From: Bacillus_BD sp050389805
GTDB taxonomy: Bacteria > Bacillota > Bacilli > Bacillales > Cytobacillaceae
Assembly: GCF_050389805.1 (NCBI RefSeq)
Contig: NZ_CP130945.1
Coordinates: 4,402,001-4,466,000, forward strand
Direction: 5' to 3'
Length of the DNA: 64,000 nt
The notes beneath the pieces are model-generated. The model did not search any database. It was given only the letters and a program-made list of their open reading frames with translations, and had not been told where the DNA came from. A program made the position numbers and the translations under genes. Shown here in pieces: positions 40,401-47,227 of this stretch; within the stretch, counting starts at the first letter, position 1, and each line of letters starts with the position of its first letter.

Positions 40401-41475
40401 TTTGATAAGTATCGGTGATCGTTGTTTCTTTTCCGGCTATCGTTGCTTTCACTGAATCAACTGTGTAGCCATCTTTAGGCGTAATGAGAAGATAGATTTC
40501 CTCTTCTGCTTTAACTTCAACAGGGTCTTTTAAGTCTATTTCCTTCTTATTATATTTTAATTGGACTTCCCCTAATTGTGATGGAGCTGCTAATGATACC
40601 GAGTATTGCTTTTTAACAAATTCAACCTTGATCTTGGTATCTTCAGAGAATGAAATCTTCTGGGTAAAGCCTTCTGTATTTGCGACTTCACCTATATTGA
40701 TTGAGCTGATTTCATAGTGTGTGTCAGGCGTGATGGTGACGTCAACTGCTTTTCCATTTAGTACCTCAACGTGGCTTTTACTCGTTAATTCTTTACCATC
40801 AATCGTTACCTTTCCAGCACCTGATTGATCTAATGTAATCGAATGGGTTTCTGCAAACTCAACAAAAATCGTCGTATCTGCTGAAATACTTGTAATCGTT
40901 TCTATATGGTTTTTGATATCTTTAATCTCTTTTGTTTCTTCACCGATTTTAACGGTTTTAATCCCATACCCGTCTTTAGGTTCGATTTTTATTGAAACTT
41001 CTGAACCTGGTGTAACCCCTATTTTTTCATCGCTAGTATATTCATTGTCACCAATTGTCACCTTACCGATATCTGACTCTGAAATATCCAAGGTAATGGT
41101 ATGAGTTACTTCTTGGACCTGCGTTGTGTCATCGCTTCCAGGATCGGCTCCACTAGTTGTATCCTCAGAGCTAGTCGTGTCATTACCTAGTCCAGACTCA
41201 CCGTCTGTACCAGATTCAGTTTTACTCTCTTCTGGTGTTGGATTTTCTTGAGACACATCCCCTTCATTCTCGGTCCCAGCAGAATTTTCCCCAGGTTCTG
41301 TTTCAGTAGGAGTAGTAACTTCTCCTGTAGGCGTCAGCCCGCTCTCACCTGTTTCGGCAAATGCACTCGAAAACACCCAAATCGGCGTGTTATAGATTAA
41401 CAATGTGAGCGCCATGACAACAGCCAAAAAGCGGGTCAACTTTGGTTTTCTCCTCGTTTTTCTCTTTGTTCGCAT
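34471..41475 (-). CDS. Giant Ig-like repeat surface protein, membrane-anchored
   Basis: A 2334-residue exported protein. The very basic N-terminus (MRTKRKTRRKPKLTR) and a hydrophobic core to about residue 40 (SAFA cleavage) form a Sec signal. Residues 40-125 are a Glu/Thr/Ser/Gly-rich linker. Several divergent InlB-B-like repeats follow at about 125-560, then many Ig-like domains of about 90-190 residues to 2250, repeatedly showing 'FNEAIEV', 'SYxLSVxVxDNAGNT' and 'FVD' edges. A C-terminal membrane helix (GGVGGIALLIASYLLLRNR) with a short charged tail anchors it; there is no LPXTG. AAGGAGAG precedes the ATG. It is the last gene of the T7SS run, 58 bp after the TTVL-motif protein, so a role at the cell surface for that machine is possible. 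Confidence 0.85.
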   Translation of the reverse strand: MRTKRKTRRKPKLTRFLAVVMALTLLIYNTPIWVFSSAFAETGESGLTPTGEVTTPTETEPGENSAGTENEGDVSQENPTPEESKTESGTDGESGLGNDTTSSEDTTSGADPGSDDTTQVQEVTHTITLDISESDIGKVTIGDNEYTSDEKIGVTPGSEVSIKIEPKDGYGIKTVKIGEETKEIKDIKNHIETITSISADTTIFVEFAETHSITLDQSGAGKVTIDGKELTSKSHVEVLNGKAVDVTITPDTHYEISSINIGEVANTEGFTQKISFSEDTKIKVEFVKKQYSVSLAAPSQLGEVQLKYNKKEIDLKDPVEVKAEEEIYLLITPKDGYTVDSVKATIAGKETTITDTYQTTPIVVTGDTSIDVQYKLKSYTITFNSNENGSVKSGETLISDGGTVTVNHGSDSSFTVKPETGYHVESILIDDHPIDFTPIADGSYTHTLMNVTKDQKVQVTFALNTYNVTTSVEGKGTIEVADTVDHGKTVVATITPDNNSYHVSSLKVNGANIDLITDPNFNENDDGTFTYTASNITGDTNIEVVFGEVPVLEETWKQYISISPTAGELIKTYTEGKKEIYVYSNHAELTASPLDPYNRLDLSDSGDFKGWKNSHKINESISIDRFLVNIKNGKKHQKEIKLTNSLYLLFDRKSPVVGEPQLDGPNKATVGDSKWFSGAVTISGDISNPTEKFEGIEYSTDYKVYYSKGEKTDSTVGTEVTVDKGTYSFTTVDENYQGIYSIWAVDAAGNVSEVKTVDINIDKGIPTLADGQAVTFDVINNDSWSQFFNILTFGIFFNEAIEITVKAKDDASGIKKIDLKTSVDGAVPTPVNGSFKVDGLNAEAKFILDIEAFEGTFTVDVKDNVNNSETYAVNDENSNTDPGSDGVVMIEKKAPEAKISVTPNNDNSYIKGDYYNGHVTFNIDTQDEQSGVNNVTIKINGETIEHDYSKEPERKTEQLTYSIDTSEYVKHENGSYELSIEVEDNAGNITTDGKTVFVDEDAPTLPNGDEKAVHIDTVNDQEWAKFLNFLTFGTFFNEAIEVSVKVQDDVSGIQSIGLKAFDEAGNEITEEDLIKHDPIEIGKLQTEAVFKINAEAFAGTLQVEVTDEVNNREIYDITKENSNIIGENNLVMIDTTNPEVGINVVPLNEDTFTKDDYYSGDVTLEVDVQDHEAGVNNVAIDINGTEYEYDYSKEESRQNGKITYPIRTDDSNHPINEDGSYDLTVHVTDNAGNTNSAQQKIYVDQAVPTLAEGEAVTFSMINDGPVTKALNFLTFGTFFNKAIEVTVNVEDDVAGIQSVVLHTSDEKVVPEQKDIQHDGLNAVATYTLDHEDFTGTFSVEVTDHVKNSAIYEITNANSNIVSDNNTVMFDKNNPEVGISIVPNKNVASNGGNQYNGDVTFAVEVQDTQSGVNSVTIDVNGKKYEYDYSTEDDKINTPLTYDIRTDDPANVIGADGSYVVSVNVVDNAGNTNAAEQTIFIDKTNPVITDITFSNEEENVKVDENSLHSSVELKNYGYYFKKTTKVTVKANDPKVENQFTSGVKSMTVYLKDHDNGRYFAVQEDGSLKGIAESEIGRISPLHDTKVVTFNVPAAFKGQIFAKAVDHVQNTSGFKTPDGAIVENANKHAKESLIKLEKAEAQYKDNNGLDLYAGNVNVNLTVTDTYSGISEIQWSVKAPYDTDQNQSGTVKINNDKTYAAGSDSTGWQQTKTDKNLVTEMKKTIAVTNNSNDIVVKVKMTDRAGNVSEDEMKFSIDKSAPSIAVSYDNNSADAQNADFYNGDRTATIVITERNFKPEDVDYRITNTDGVIPKLVGWSTSRNGANPDQTTHTATIRYSADGDYTFDISYHDNAGHKAAPYQTDQFTIDKTKPEIQVSYNNNEAANGNYYNQARTATISITEHNFDPSRIRVSGSASDNGQSVGFPGLSGWSRSGDVNTATIQYTEDAHYSFDIDYTDMAGNVMDDFAMQEFVVDQTAPELEITGVADQSANKGDVAPVISYSDTNFNREAVSITLTGANRGPVKLDGAYADAANGGVFTFKNFAEEKEIDDLYTLTATLVDHAGNETTETIRFSVNRFGSVYAFDETLGEIAGKYVQKERDIIVTETNVDPLNPDSISVKMTKNGTPSDLVAGTDYTVTESGGGGSWSQYTYTVNKELFAGDGKYTVALYSEDRAGNVNENIDESKKAEISFGIDKTAPVIVPINLESGEQYPVDSKVASVSINDNLVLEDAKIYLNDKEVEVQNDGETFTFGIGNSNSKQNVKIVAVDAAGNELVEEVSDFLVTTNLIARWYNNTPLFYGSIGGVGGIALLIASYLLLRNRNKNIDIVENDDQSISG

Positions 41476-41532
41476 CTCACTCTCTCCTTAACATGTTCCC
41501 CTTGTCTGCAATAAAGTTATCTATTATCTATG

Positions 41533-42486
41533 TTAAATCACCCGATCGGTGTGGATGATCTTGATATCCTTTACTACTTTAAAATCAACGGCTTTCTTCA
41601 AGAATTCTTCGTTTGTTAATTCTTCAGTTGGATTGAGCACAGTGGTCCCCATATCTTGTGACAATACTTCTGTTCCTCGATCAAACTCATCTGCCCCATC
41701 GTTCAAAACATCGGTGCCATCAATCAACACTTCGGTCCCATTCACTGGTACCACCGTTTCATTCGGTAGCAGATCAGTTCCTTGATCTAAAACTTGTGTT
41801 CCGGAACTAGGGTTTTCCATTTTTTCGCCAAAACGATCTTTTCTAGCATCTAGCACTGAGGTTGCTTCGACGAATATATCATTTGCACTGCCCAGTACGG
41901 TTGTTGCATCAACTGATGACTCTACTTCATCCCCCAATATGCTTGTTTCTTGAACGGTAAACTCAATTTCATTCCCCAGCACCGTCGTTTCCTCAACAGT
42001 AGAAGCGACCTCACTTCCCAATACGGTTGTTTCATCCGCCATTGGAACTCCAGGATCCGTCAGCACTGTCGTGTCCTCGAAAACCGGACCCCTGTATTGC
42101 TGATAAACCGGAACATTTTTAGGTAATCGATCCGTCTGTAAATTCTGAGTGATGCCAGGACGTGAGGTTTCCTGTGTAAGACCCCTAGTCATAAATTTCC
42201 GTAAACCCCTGGTTGTGCCACCTTTACGCCCTAATTTACGGGAACCGACAGGCTCTGTTAGTTTTCCGCGTTCAAGATTAAAGGCACTCGGTCGATAGTG
42301 TTTATTCCCCGTTCTTGCATTCTGTTCACGAATTTCTTGAATCTGTTTAGCCGCCGTTCGCCCTGTTAAATCGCCAATGACGGACCAAATGTTCATTTTA
42401 ATAAACATAATAATAGCTACAATAAATAATAAGCCTGCAAGGGAATAGCCAATGATGGAAATCAGCTGCCATGTTTGTGCATCCAT
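41533..42486 (-). CDS. Single-pass membrane protein with an array of TTVL-type phosphothreonine motifs
   Basis: A 317-residue protein with one N-terminal membrane helix (residues about 8-30) and a long low-complexity cytoplasmic tail. Residues about 130-295 contain roughly twelve copies of a short motif, acidic/Gly-x-Thr-x-hydrophobic-Leu: DTTVL, ETTVL twice, ETSIL, ATTVL, ATSVL, GTQVL, GTDLL, GTEVL twice, GTDVL and GTTVL. The same motif occurs in the FHA protein at 45022. Such Thr sites resemble the phospho-sites recognised by FHA domains, for example the ETTS site of GarA. The gene is 12 bp from the kinase gene. I infer a multi-site kinase substrate and FHA docking scaffold; no catalytic domain is present. 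Confidence 0.72.
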   Translation of the reverse strand: MDAQTWQLISIIGYSLAGLLFIVAIIMFIKMNIWSVIGDLTGRTAAKQIQEIREQNARTGNKHYRPSAFNLERGKLTEPVGSRKLGRKGGTTRGLRKFMTRGLTQETSRPGITQNLQTDRLPKNVPVYQQYRGPVFEDTTVLTDPGVPMADETTVLGSEVASTVEETTVLGNEIEFTVQETSILGDEVESSVDATTVLGSANDIFVEATSVLDARKDRFGEKMENPSSGTQVLDQGTDLLPNETVVPVNGTEVLIDGTDVLNDGADEFDRGTEVLSQDMGTTVLNPTEELTNEEFLKKAVDFKVVKDIKIIHTDRVI

Positions 42487-42498
42487 TGTGTTTTCCCC

Positions 42499-44163
42499 CT
42501 ACTCTTCTCGATATGCATTTTCAATTGCTTTCTCGGCTGTGTCAAAACGTTCGATGATTTCATTTTTGATAGCATGCGTTTTATCTGTCGTTACATCAAC
42601 CTTGTTTGTACTTTTCTTAATAAAATCATAAACCGAACGAATCTCTTTTTCTGAGATGCCATCTAATTTAAATTTTCTAGAGTAGGATTCAATCGCATTG
42701 ATGGCTAATTTATAAAGCTCCAGCTTCACGATTTCATTTTCATCTTCGTTATTTTCGATCAGCTTCATCAGTTCTTTCATATTTTGTAAATACGGTGCGT
42801 ACTTTCCTGTATCGGAGGCTTCTTCAATATGAAGCGTAATATCCCGATTAAACTTACCAATATCTCGATAAATCACGGCCATTTCATAATAATCTTTTTC
42901 TTTTGACCCGTAATGAACGGCATCTTCGAACCATTTAATCGAATCTTTCATTCTCGTAACTTGATTATCACTAGTTTCCGTTTTGCCATAGTCATAGTAG
43001 TACCAGTACAGCTTGCCGATTTCAAAAGCAAGATCTGCATAATGAGGAGTTTCATAGAATTCTTGAAGATTCGGATTAATCTTTTTCATTAATTCAGCTG
43101 ATTCCTCCACTGAAAAAGCGGCATCCTCTTTATAGACAGAAAGCAATTTCAAATAAGCGTCATTGTCGGTAGGCTTAATATCGATTGCTTTTAAATAAGC
43201 CTCTTTATCTGTCATTTGAACCAAATTATCATAATCCGCGTTATTCGTATGGTTCTTCATCGCATGTCCAGTGATTCCTACGGCTAATGATAGAACCGCT
43301 GCTCCAGCTACAATGCTAAAAGCCCTCAATTTCGACTTTTGCTTGGCACGGTAAACATCATCAATTTCTTCGTAATGGTGCAAGGCATATAATAGTTCTG
43401 CACAGGATTGATAACGATCCTCTGGATTCAACTGCGTGCATTTTTGAATAATTCTTTCCAACCCACCTGATAATTGCGGATTCCAATAGCGAATCGGATA
43501 GAGCTCATATGGCGGCTCAGCTGGATTTTTACCTGTGACTAAGTGGTAGAGGGTGACACCAAGACAATAGATATCCGTTCTTGGATCCGTTTGCCCTTTT
43601 CCACCAAATTGCTCCGGAGCTGCGTATCCCTTCGTCCCTAAGCTAACCGTATCTGCTAGGTTTTGATCTTTGAATTCTCTAGCAATCCCAAAATCAATCA
43701 ATTTGATGTTGCCATCTGGTTTTAACATCACGTTAGCCGGTTTCATATCCCGATAAATAATCGGTGGGTCGCATGTATGCAAATAATCAAGGACTTCACA
43801 AAGCTGGATTGCCCACTCAATCACTAAATCTTGTGGCTGAGCACCATACTCCTCCAGAATATTGCTAAGCGGCTCCCCTTCGATGTAGTCCATAATGACA
43901 TAAATCACCGAATCATGATCAATAATGTCCACAATCCGTGGCAATGAAGGATGATCCAATCTTTTGATCATGTTGGCTTCATCAATCGCGCTTTGAATAA
44001 TGACCTCGTTATTTTTATCTCTTGCTCTTTTTTCAATTTCTTTGACGGCCCATTGTTTGTTCAGGCGTTTATCCATGGCCAAATAGACTTTCGACATCCC
44101 ACCTCGACCAATGAGCTTTAATATTTCATATTTTCCTTCGATTACAGACCCAATCTTAGCCAA
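42499..44163 (-). CDS. Receptor-type Ser/Thr protein kinase with EssB-like topology
   Basis: A 554-residue protein. The kinase domain (residues 10-265) has all catalytic parts: glycine loop IGRGGMSKVY, Lys41 in AVKEIE, YRDMKPANVM with Asp139, DFG at 157-159, and GTKGYAAPEQF as activation segment. One membrane helix spans about 281-299. The C-terminal 250 residues are helical, TPR-like, outside the membrane, and lack PASTA repeats. That order (kinase fold, membrane helix, helical ectodomain) is the EssB/YukC plan of T7SSb, but EssB is a pseudokinase. Start is TTG after AAGGATGTG. It lies between a PP2C phosphatase gene and its probable substrate, in the same transcript. Confidence 0.9.
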   Translation of the reverse strand: MAKIGSVIEGKYEILKLIGRGGMSKVYLAMDKRLNKQWAVKEIEKRARDKNNEVIIQSAIDEANMIKRLDHPSLPRIVDIIDHDSVIYVIMDYIEGEPLSNILEEYGAQPQDLVIEWAIQLCEVLDYLHTCDPPIIYRDMKPANVMLKPDGNIKLIDFGIAREFKDQNLADTVSLGTKGYAAPEQFGGKGQTDPRTDIYCLGVTLYHLVTGKNPAEPPYELYPIRYWNPQLSGGLERIIQKCTQLNPEDRYQSCAELLYALHHYEEIDDVYRAKQKSKLRAFSIVAGAAVLSLAVGITGHAMKNHTNNADYDNLVQMTDKEAYLKAIDIKPTDNDAYLKLLSVYKEDAAFSVEESAELMKKINPNLQEFYETPHYADLAFEIGKLYWYYYDYGKTETSDNQVTRMKDSIKWFEDAVHYGSKEKDYYEMAVIYRDIGKFNRDITLHIEEASDTGKYAPYLQNMKELMKLIENNEDENEIVKLELYKLAINAIESYSRKFKLDGISEKEIRSVYDFIKKSTNKVDVTTDKTHAIKNEIIERFDTAEKAIENAYREE

Positions 44164-44178
44164 AGCGAATTCACATCC

Positions 44179-44946
44179 TTACAAGATCTTCATGAGCAAT
44201 ACGGTGATATTATCCGTTTCATGTCGCTGCTTATTTAGTTCCACCAATTGTATGGCCTTTTGCTTCATGATGGTTTCATTTGTCAATCGATCTGGTGAAA
44301 ATGCCTCGAAAATCTCACGCTCTGAAATCACGTGACGAAATCCATCTGAACAAAGCATGATGACCTCACCGCGTTCTGGCCTTTCAGTAATAAAGTCCGG
44401 CTCAACGATTTTAGATGCCCCAATACATTGCAGCAAAACATTTCTTCTTGGGTCGCGCTCAGCCTGCTCACGAGTCAAACGACCCCGTTTGATTTCTCTA
44501 GCCACAACTGTTTGATCCTCGGTTAAAACTTCAAGTCCATTCGAAATGCGGTACACTCGTGTATCGCCGACATGTCCTATTAACATCGAATGATCTTCGA
44601 TAATCAAGACCGCCGTCCACGTTGTTCCAAGTTGAATATTCTTGTTCCGTCCGTATTGGGCAATCCGTTGATTTTGTTCTTTAATTAAGCGATCCCAGCG
44701 ATATTGAATGTCACTGACATCCTGTTTGGCTAGTTGGTAAGGAAGTTCCTGTTCAAACCAATCTGAAAAGGCCTGGATCACACTTGCACTGGCGACTTCC
44801 CCTTGGGAAAGTCCTCCCATCCCATCACAGATCATCGCTAAAACGACTTTTCCAACCGAAGTATCGGCAATTTTTAACAAAAGGCTGTCTTGATTGCTTG
44901 TTTTCTTCGTGCCTATGTCTGTATGGGCTGCTGTTAGAATCTCCAT
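44179..44946 (-). CDS. PP2C-family protein phosphatase
   Basis: Metal-dependent Ser/Thr phosphatase of 255 residues (the ATG at 44946 follows AAAGGAGGTC; the open frame upstream is not used). PP2C motifs are clear: TDIGTKKTSNQDS at the N-terminus, AMICDGMGGLSQGEVAS with the metal Asp near residue 37, GHVGDTRVYRI near 124, LTEDQT near 141 and LCSDGFRHV plus TDNITVLLM for the remaining metal Asp residues. It would reverse the phosphorylation made by the kinase encoded 15 bp downstream. The pair resembles the PrkC/PrpC and PknB/PstP pairs. Confidence 0.94.
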   Translation of the reverse strand: MEILTAAHTDIGTKKTSNQDSLLLKIADTSVGKVVLAMICDGMGGLSQGEVASASVIQAFSDWFEQELPYQLAKQDVSDIQYRWDRLIKEQNQRIAQYGRNKNIQLGTTWTAVLIIEDHSMLIGHVGDTRVYRISNGLEVLTEDQTVVAREIKRGRLTREQAERDPRRNVLLQCIGASKIVEPDFITERPERGEVIMLCSDGFRHVISEREIFEAFSPDRLTNETIMKQKAIQLVELNKQRHETDNITVLLMKIL

Positions 44947-45021
44947 TTTTGACCTCCTTTCATTAGAAAAGCGCAAGCGCCTTGGAGTTAGACATCAAAC
45001 CCTTATACGTTCTTTTCCTAT

Positions 45022-46215
45022 CTAGATGTAAAAAACAAATTCCTCATTAGCAAGGGTTACTTTCGTTCCTGAAAAAATTTCAACCTCTTGTTGAACGGGG
45101 ATCACCCGATTATCTACATAGGTTTTATTAGTCGAATTATGATCGATGATATAATAACGACCTTCTCTCGTAATAATGTCTGCATGACTACGACTCACTG
45201 CGTTATTATTGGCGACAAAGTAATCACAAAAGCTCTTTTCCTTCCCAATGCGGAAGAACGGCTTGTCCACGGTTATTTTTTCTTCAGTTCTTTCTCGGAT
45301 TAAATAAGGAAACGTAGTCTCCTCAAAGCTATCGGCACCAAGAACCGTTGTACCATTATCAAAATCCTCCTCAGACAAAATCGTGGTCTCGGCTAAATCA
45401 TCCTTGATCCCCAATACTTCGGAAATATCCAAGACTTGGTTTTGCATTTCCTCAACCTCATAGAGAGGGGAACCACAAGACACACAGTACTTGGCATTTG
45501 GCAATTTTTCATGGCCACATTGAGGACATTGGGTTTGTTGATTAGGTGAAGAATTTGTTTGAGAACCAATGGTTACCACATTCCTTATCGTTTCATTTGA
45601 TAACCCTTGACGATCTCCAAATTGAGTGGAGTCTGTGTGAGGTTGAGAATGGTTGGTCACCTTTTGATCCAACAATTCATGTATCAGCTTTTCAAAGCTT
45701 TTTAAGGAAAAAGGGGAGTGGCTTTTAAAATATTGCAAATACCTTGTGATGTAATCATGGTTCTCGTTCTTTGTAAAAACAACTCGAAACGGAAGATCAT
45801 GAAAAAATCGAGCTACTTCAAAAACATGTTCGTTCTTAAAAACAGGCCAGAACACACATTTTACGATTTGCGTTTTACGATCGAGAAAGATATACTCATC
45901 ATCCAACATGAGATTATTCACATTCATGAGGTTCCTTTCACATTCCTTCACAATCGCAATCAATTGACTTACGACATCTAAAAACATGTCCTTGCTCACA
46001 GCCTCACTGAAGTAGGATTGTAAGGAGTCCATTCCAGCAATTTTACTTTTGAGCACGAACCCTTTTCTGCTTTTTTCCATCTTCATGGGAATCAGGCTTT
46101 CAAGCATCCCACCGGCAATGACCTTGAACTCACGCTCATTAACCGATTCAGACGGCGTTAGCTTATTTTCAACTATATATTTTTTTCTGCGTTGTTTAAC
46201 TGTTGTAATTCCCAT
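45022..46215 (-). CDS. FHA-domain protein with zinc ribbon and TT-motifs
   Basis: A 397-residue cytoplasmic protein. Residues 1-190 form a conserved-looking domain shared in layout with the N-terminus of the FHA protein at 58432 (DUF6382-like). A zinc ribbon (CPQCGHEKLPNAKYCVSCG) is near 230. ETTIL, GTTVL and ETTF motifs lie at about 275-305. A C-terminal FHA domain spans about 315-397 with RIG, SRSH and STNKTY, all the residues expected for phosphothreonine binding. A strong AGGAGA site precedes the ATG. It can both be phosphorylated and bind phosphothreonine, like GarA, so intramolecular or partner switching is plausible. It is the first gene after the WXG100 genes in this operon, before PP2C and kinase. 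Confidence 0.88.
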   Translation of the reverse strand: MGITTVKQRRKKYIVENKLTPSESVNEREFKVIAGGMLESLIPMKMEKSRKGFVLKSKIAGMDSLQSYFSEAVSKDMFLDVVSQLIAIVKECERNLMNVNNLMLDDEYIFLDRKTQIVKCVFWPVFKNEHVFEVARFFHDLPFRVVFTKNENHDYITRYLQYFKSHSPFSLKSFEKLIHELLDQKVTNHSQPHTDSTQFGDRQGLSNETIRNVVTIGSQTNSSPNQQTQCPQCGHEKLPNAKYCVSCGSPLYEVEEMQNQVLDISEVLGIKDDLAETTILSEEDFDNGTTVLGADSFEETTFPYLIRERTEEKITVDKPFFRIGKEKSFCDYFVANNNAVSRSHADIITREGRYYIIDHNSTNKTYVDNRVIPVQQEVEIFSGTKVTLANEEFVFYI

Positions 46216-46240
46216 TAGGTTATCTCCTACTATTTAAAAA

Positions 46241-46330
46241 GTTGCAACAGGGGGACGGTTCTGCTGTTTCATTTCTTTATCCCGAAAAAGGGTTATATAA
46301 ATGAAACACGAGAACCGTCCCCATGTTTCC
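46241..46330. repeat. REPIN (inverted pair of REP units)
   Basis: Left unit with GCAACAGGGGGACGGTTCTG and TGTTTCATT, right unit with ATGAAACACGAGAACCGTCC and CCATGTTTCC, about 30 bp apart, in the gap between the WXG100 and FHA genes. Confidence 0.88.
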
Positions 46331-46437
46331 CCATTAATCGTAACTTATCGAGTTTATTTTTTTTCTAGTAAAAACCTAACAAATCTTGGAATGTGGATTC
46401 ACATTCCAAGATTCGTAATTTCATATATTTCTTTTTA

Positions 46438-46731
46438 TTAAGCTCCTCTGAAGCCACTTTGTAATTGCTCGTCAACTTGACTGAACGCTTCAGCTGAAGA
46501 AACAGTAGCATCTCCTAAGCTTTTAACCAATTCTGGGAATTTATCAAGACTTTCTTTCATTTGGATGTACATGTCAAAGTATGCATCTTGAGATAATCCA
46601 TCCCAACCATCAGCGATTTCATTGATTTTTGTGTCGATCAAACCTAGGATGTCAGAAAGGTCTCCTGCATGATTGATTAGTGCATTTCCTTGTGCTGCTA
46701 ATGTTTCTGGGGTTACGCGAATGTTTGCCAT
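46438..46731 (-). CDS. WXG100 family protein (EsxA-like)
   Basis: A 97-residue protein from the ATG at 46731 (AGAAGGAA upstream; an earlier in-frame ATG lacks a site). It forms the standard helix-turn-helix: helix 1 about residues 7-40, the turn with GWDGLSQ (Trp43-x-Gly), helix 2 about 47-90. Proteins of this family are secreted by the EssC ATPase as dimers and often carry partners. No YxxxD/E ending is present. A set of three tandem hairpin repeats precedes it. It may be the main EsxA-like substrate of this locus. Confidence 0.93.
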   Translation of the reverse strand: MANIRVTPETLAAQGNALINHAGDLSDILGLIDTKINEIADGWDGLSQDAYFDMYIQMKESLDKFPELVKSLGDATVSSAEAFSQVDEQLQSGFRGA

Positions 46732-46750
46732 TTTTTTATTCCTTCTTTCT

Positions 46751-46913
46751 TTTAAATTTATTTGCAAACAGCTATGAGCTGGTATGCCTTGAGTGATTTA
46801 ATTTTTAAAAATATATTTGCAAACAGCTTTAAAGCTGGCATGCCATAAGGTAATTAGGCTTTTAAAAAATATATTTGCAAACCGGTTTAAGACTGGTGCA
46901 TTAAGGTAATTTG
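46751..46913 (-). repeat. Three tandem ~55-bp units with hairpins between WXG100 genes
   Basis: Each unit on the minus strand reads ...CCAGCTTTAAAGCTG and GTTTGCAAATATATTT with variation; the CAGCTTTAAAGCTG core is self-complementary. Units lie at about 46751-46803, 46804-46859 and 46860-46913. The last overlaps the stop codon of the upstream WXG100-like gene. They form the intergenic leader of the next gene's message. Confidence 0.8.
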
Positions 46914-47227
46914 GTTCTTTCAACTTGATCAACGAGATCATCGTATTCAGTTGCTGCTGATTCAAGGATGTCCTCTAAGGTTTCAAGCAATCCCGTATAC
47001 TTTTTAATATTCTCGCTCCAATCGGTATTCACCATCTTCTTGAATTTTTTTCCAGCAGGGGTTGTCCATCCACTGTCTATTAATTCCTGAAGGCATTTGT
47101 CCAATTGGTCAGCCATCGATTGCAATTCTTTCGCAATGGCTCCGTATCGCTTTCCACAATCCCTTATCGCATCTGTATCAAATGCGAGATCGGTGTTTTT
47201 TTCATATGATAAGGCCACATCAACCAC
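46901..47227 (-). CDS. WXG100-like T7SS protein
   Basis: A 108-residue helical-hairpin protein. The turn carries DSGWTTPAGKKF with Trp54, a W-x-T variant of WXG, and helices flank it at about residues 17-50 and 60-100. A Tyr-Asp-Asp-Leu-Val stretch near the C-terminus is only a partial YxxxD/E signal. The GTG start at 47227 overlaps the stop of the TPR gene by 8 bp, so translation is coupled. It is likely a partner or small substrate in the secretion system. Assignment as export signal carrier is inferred. Confidence 0.8.
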   Translation of the reverse strand: MVDVALSYEKNTDLAFDTDAIRDCGKRYGAIAKELQSMADQLDKCLQELIDSGWTTPAGKKFKKMVNTDWSENIKKYTGLLETLEDILESAATEYDDLVDQVERTKLP

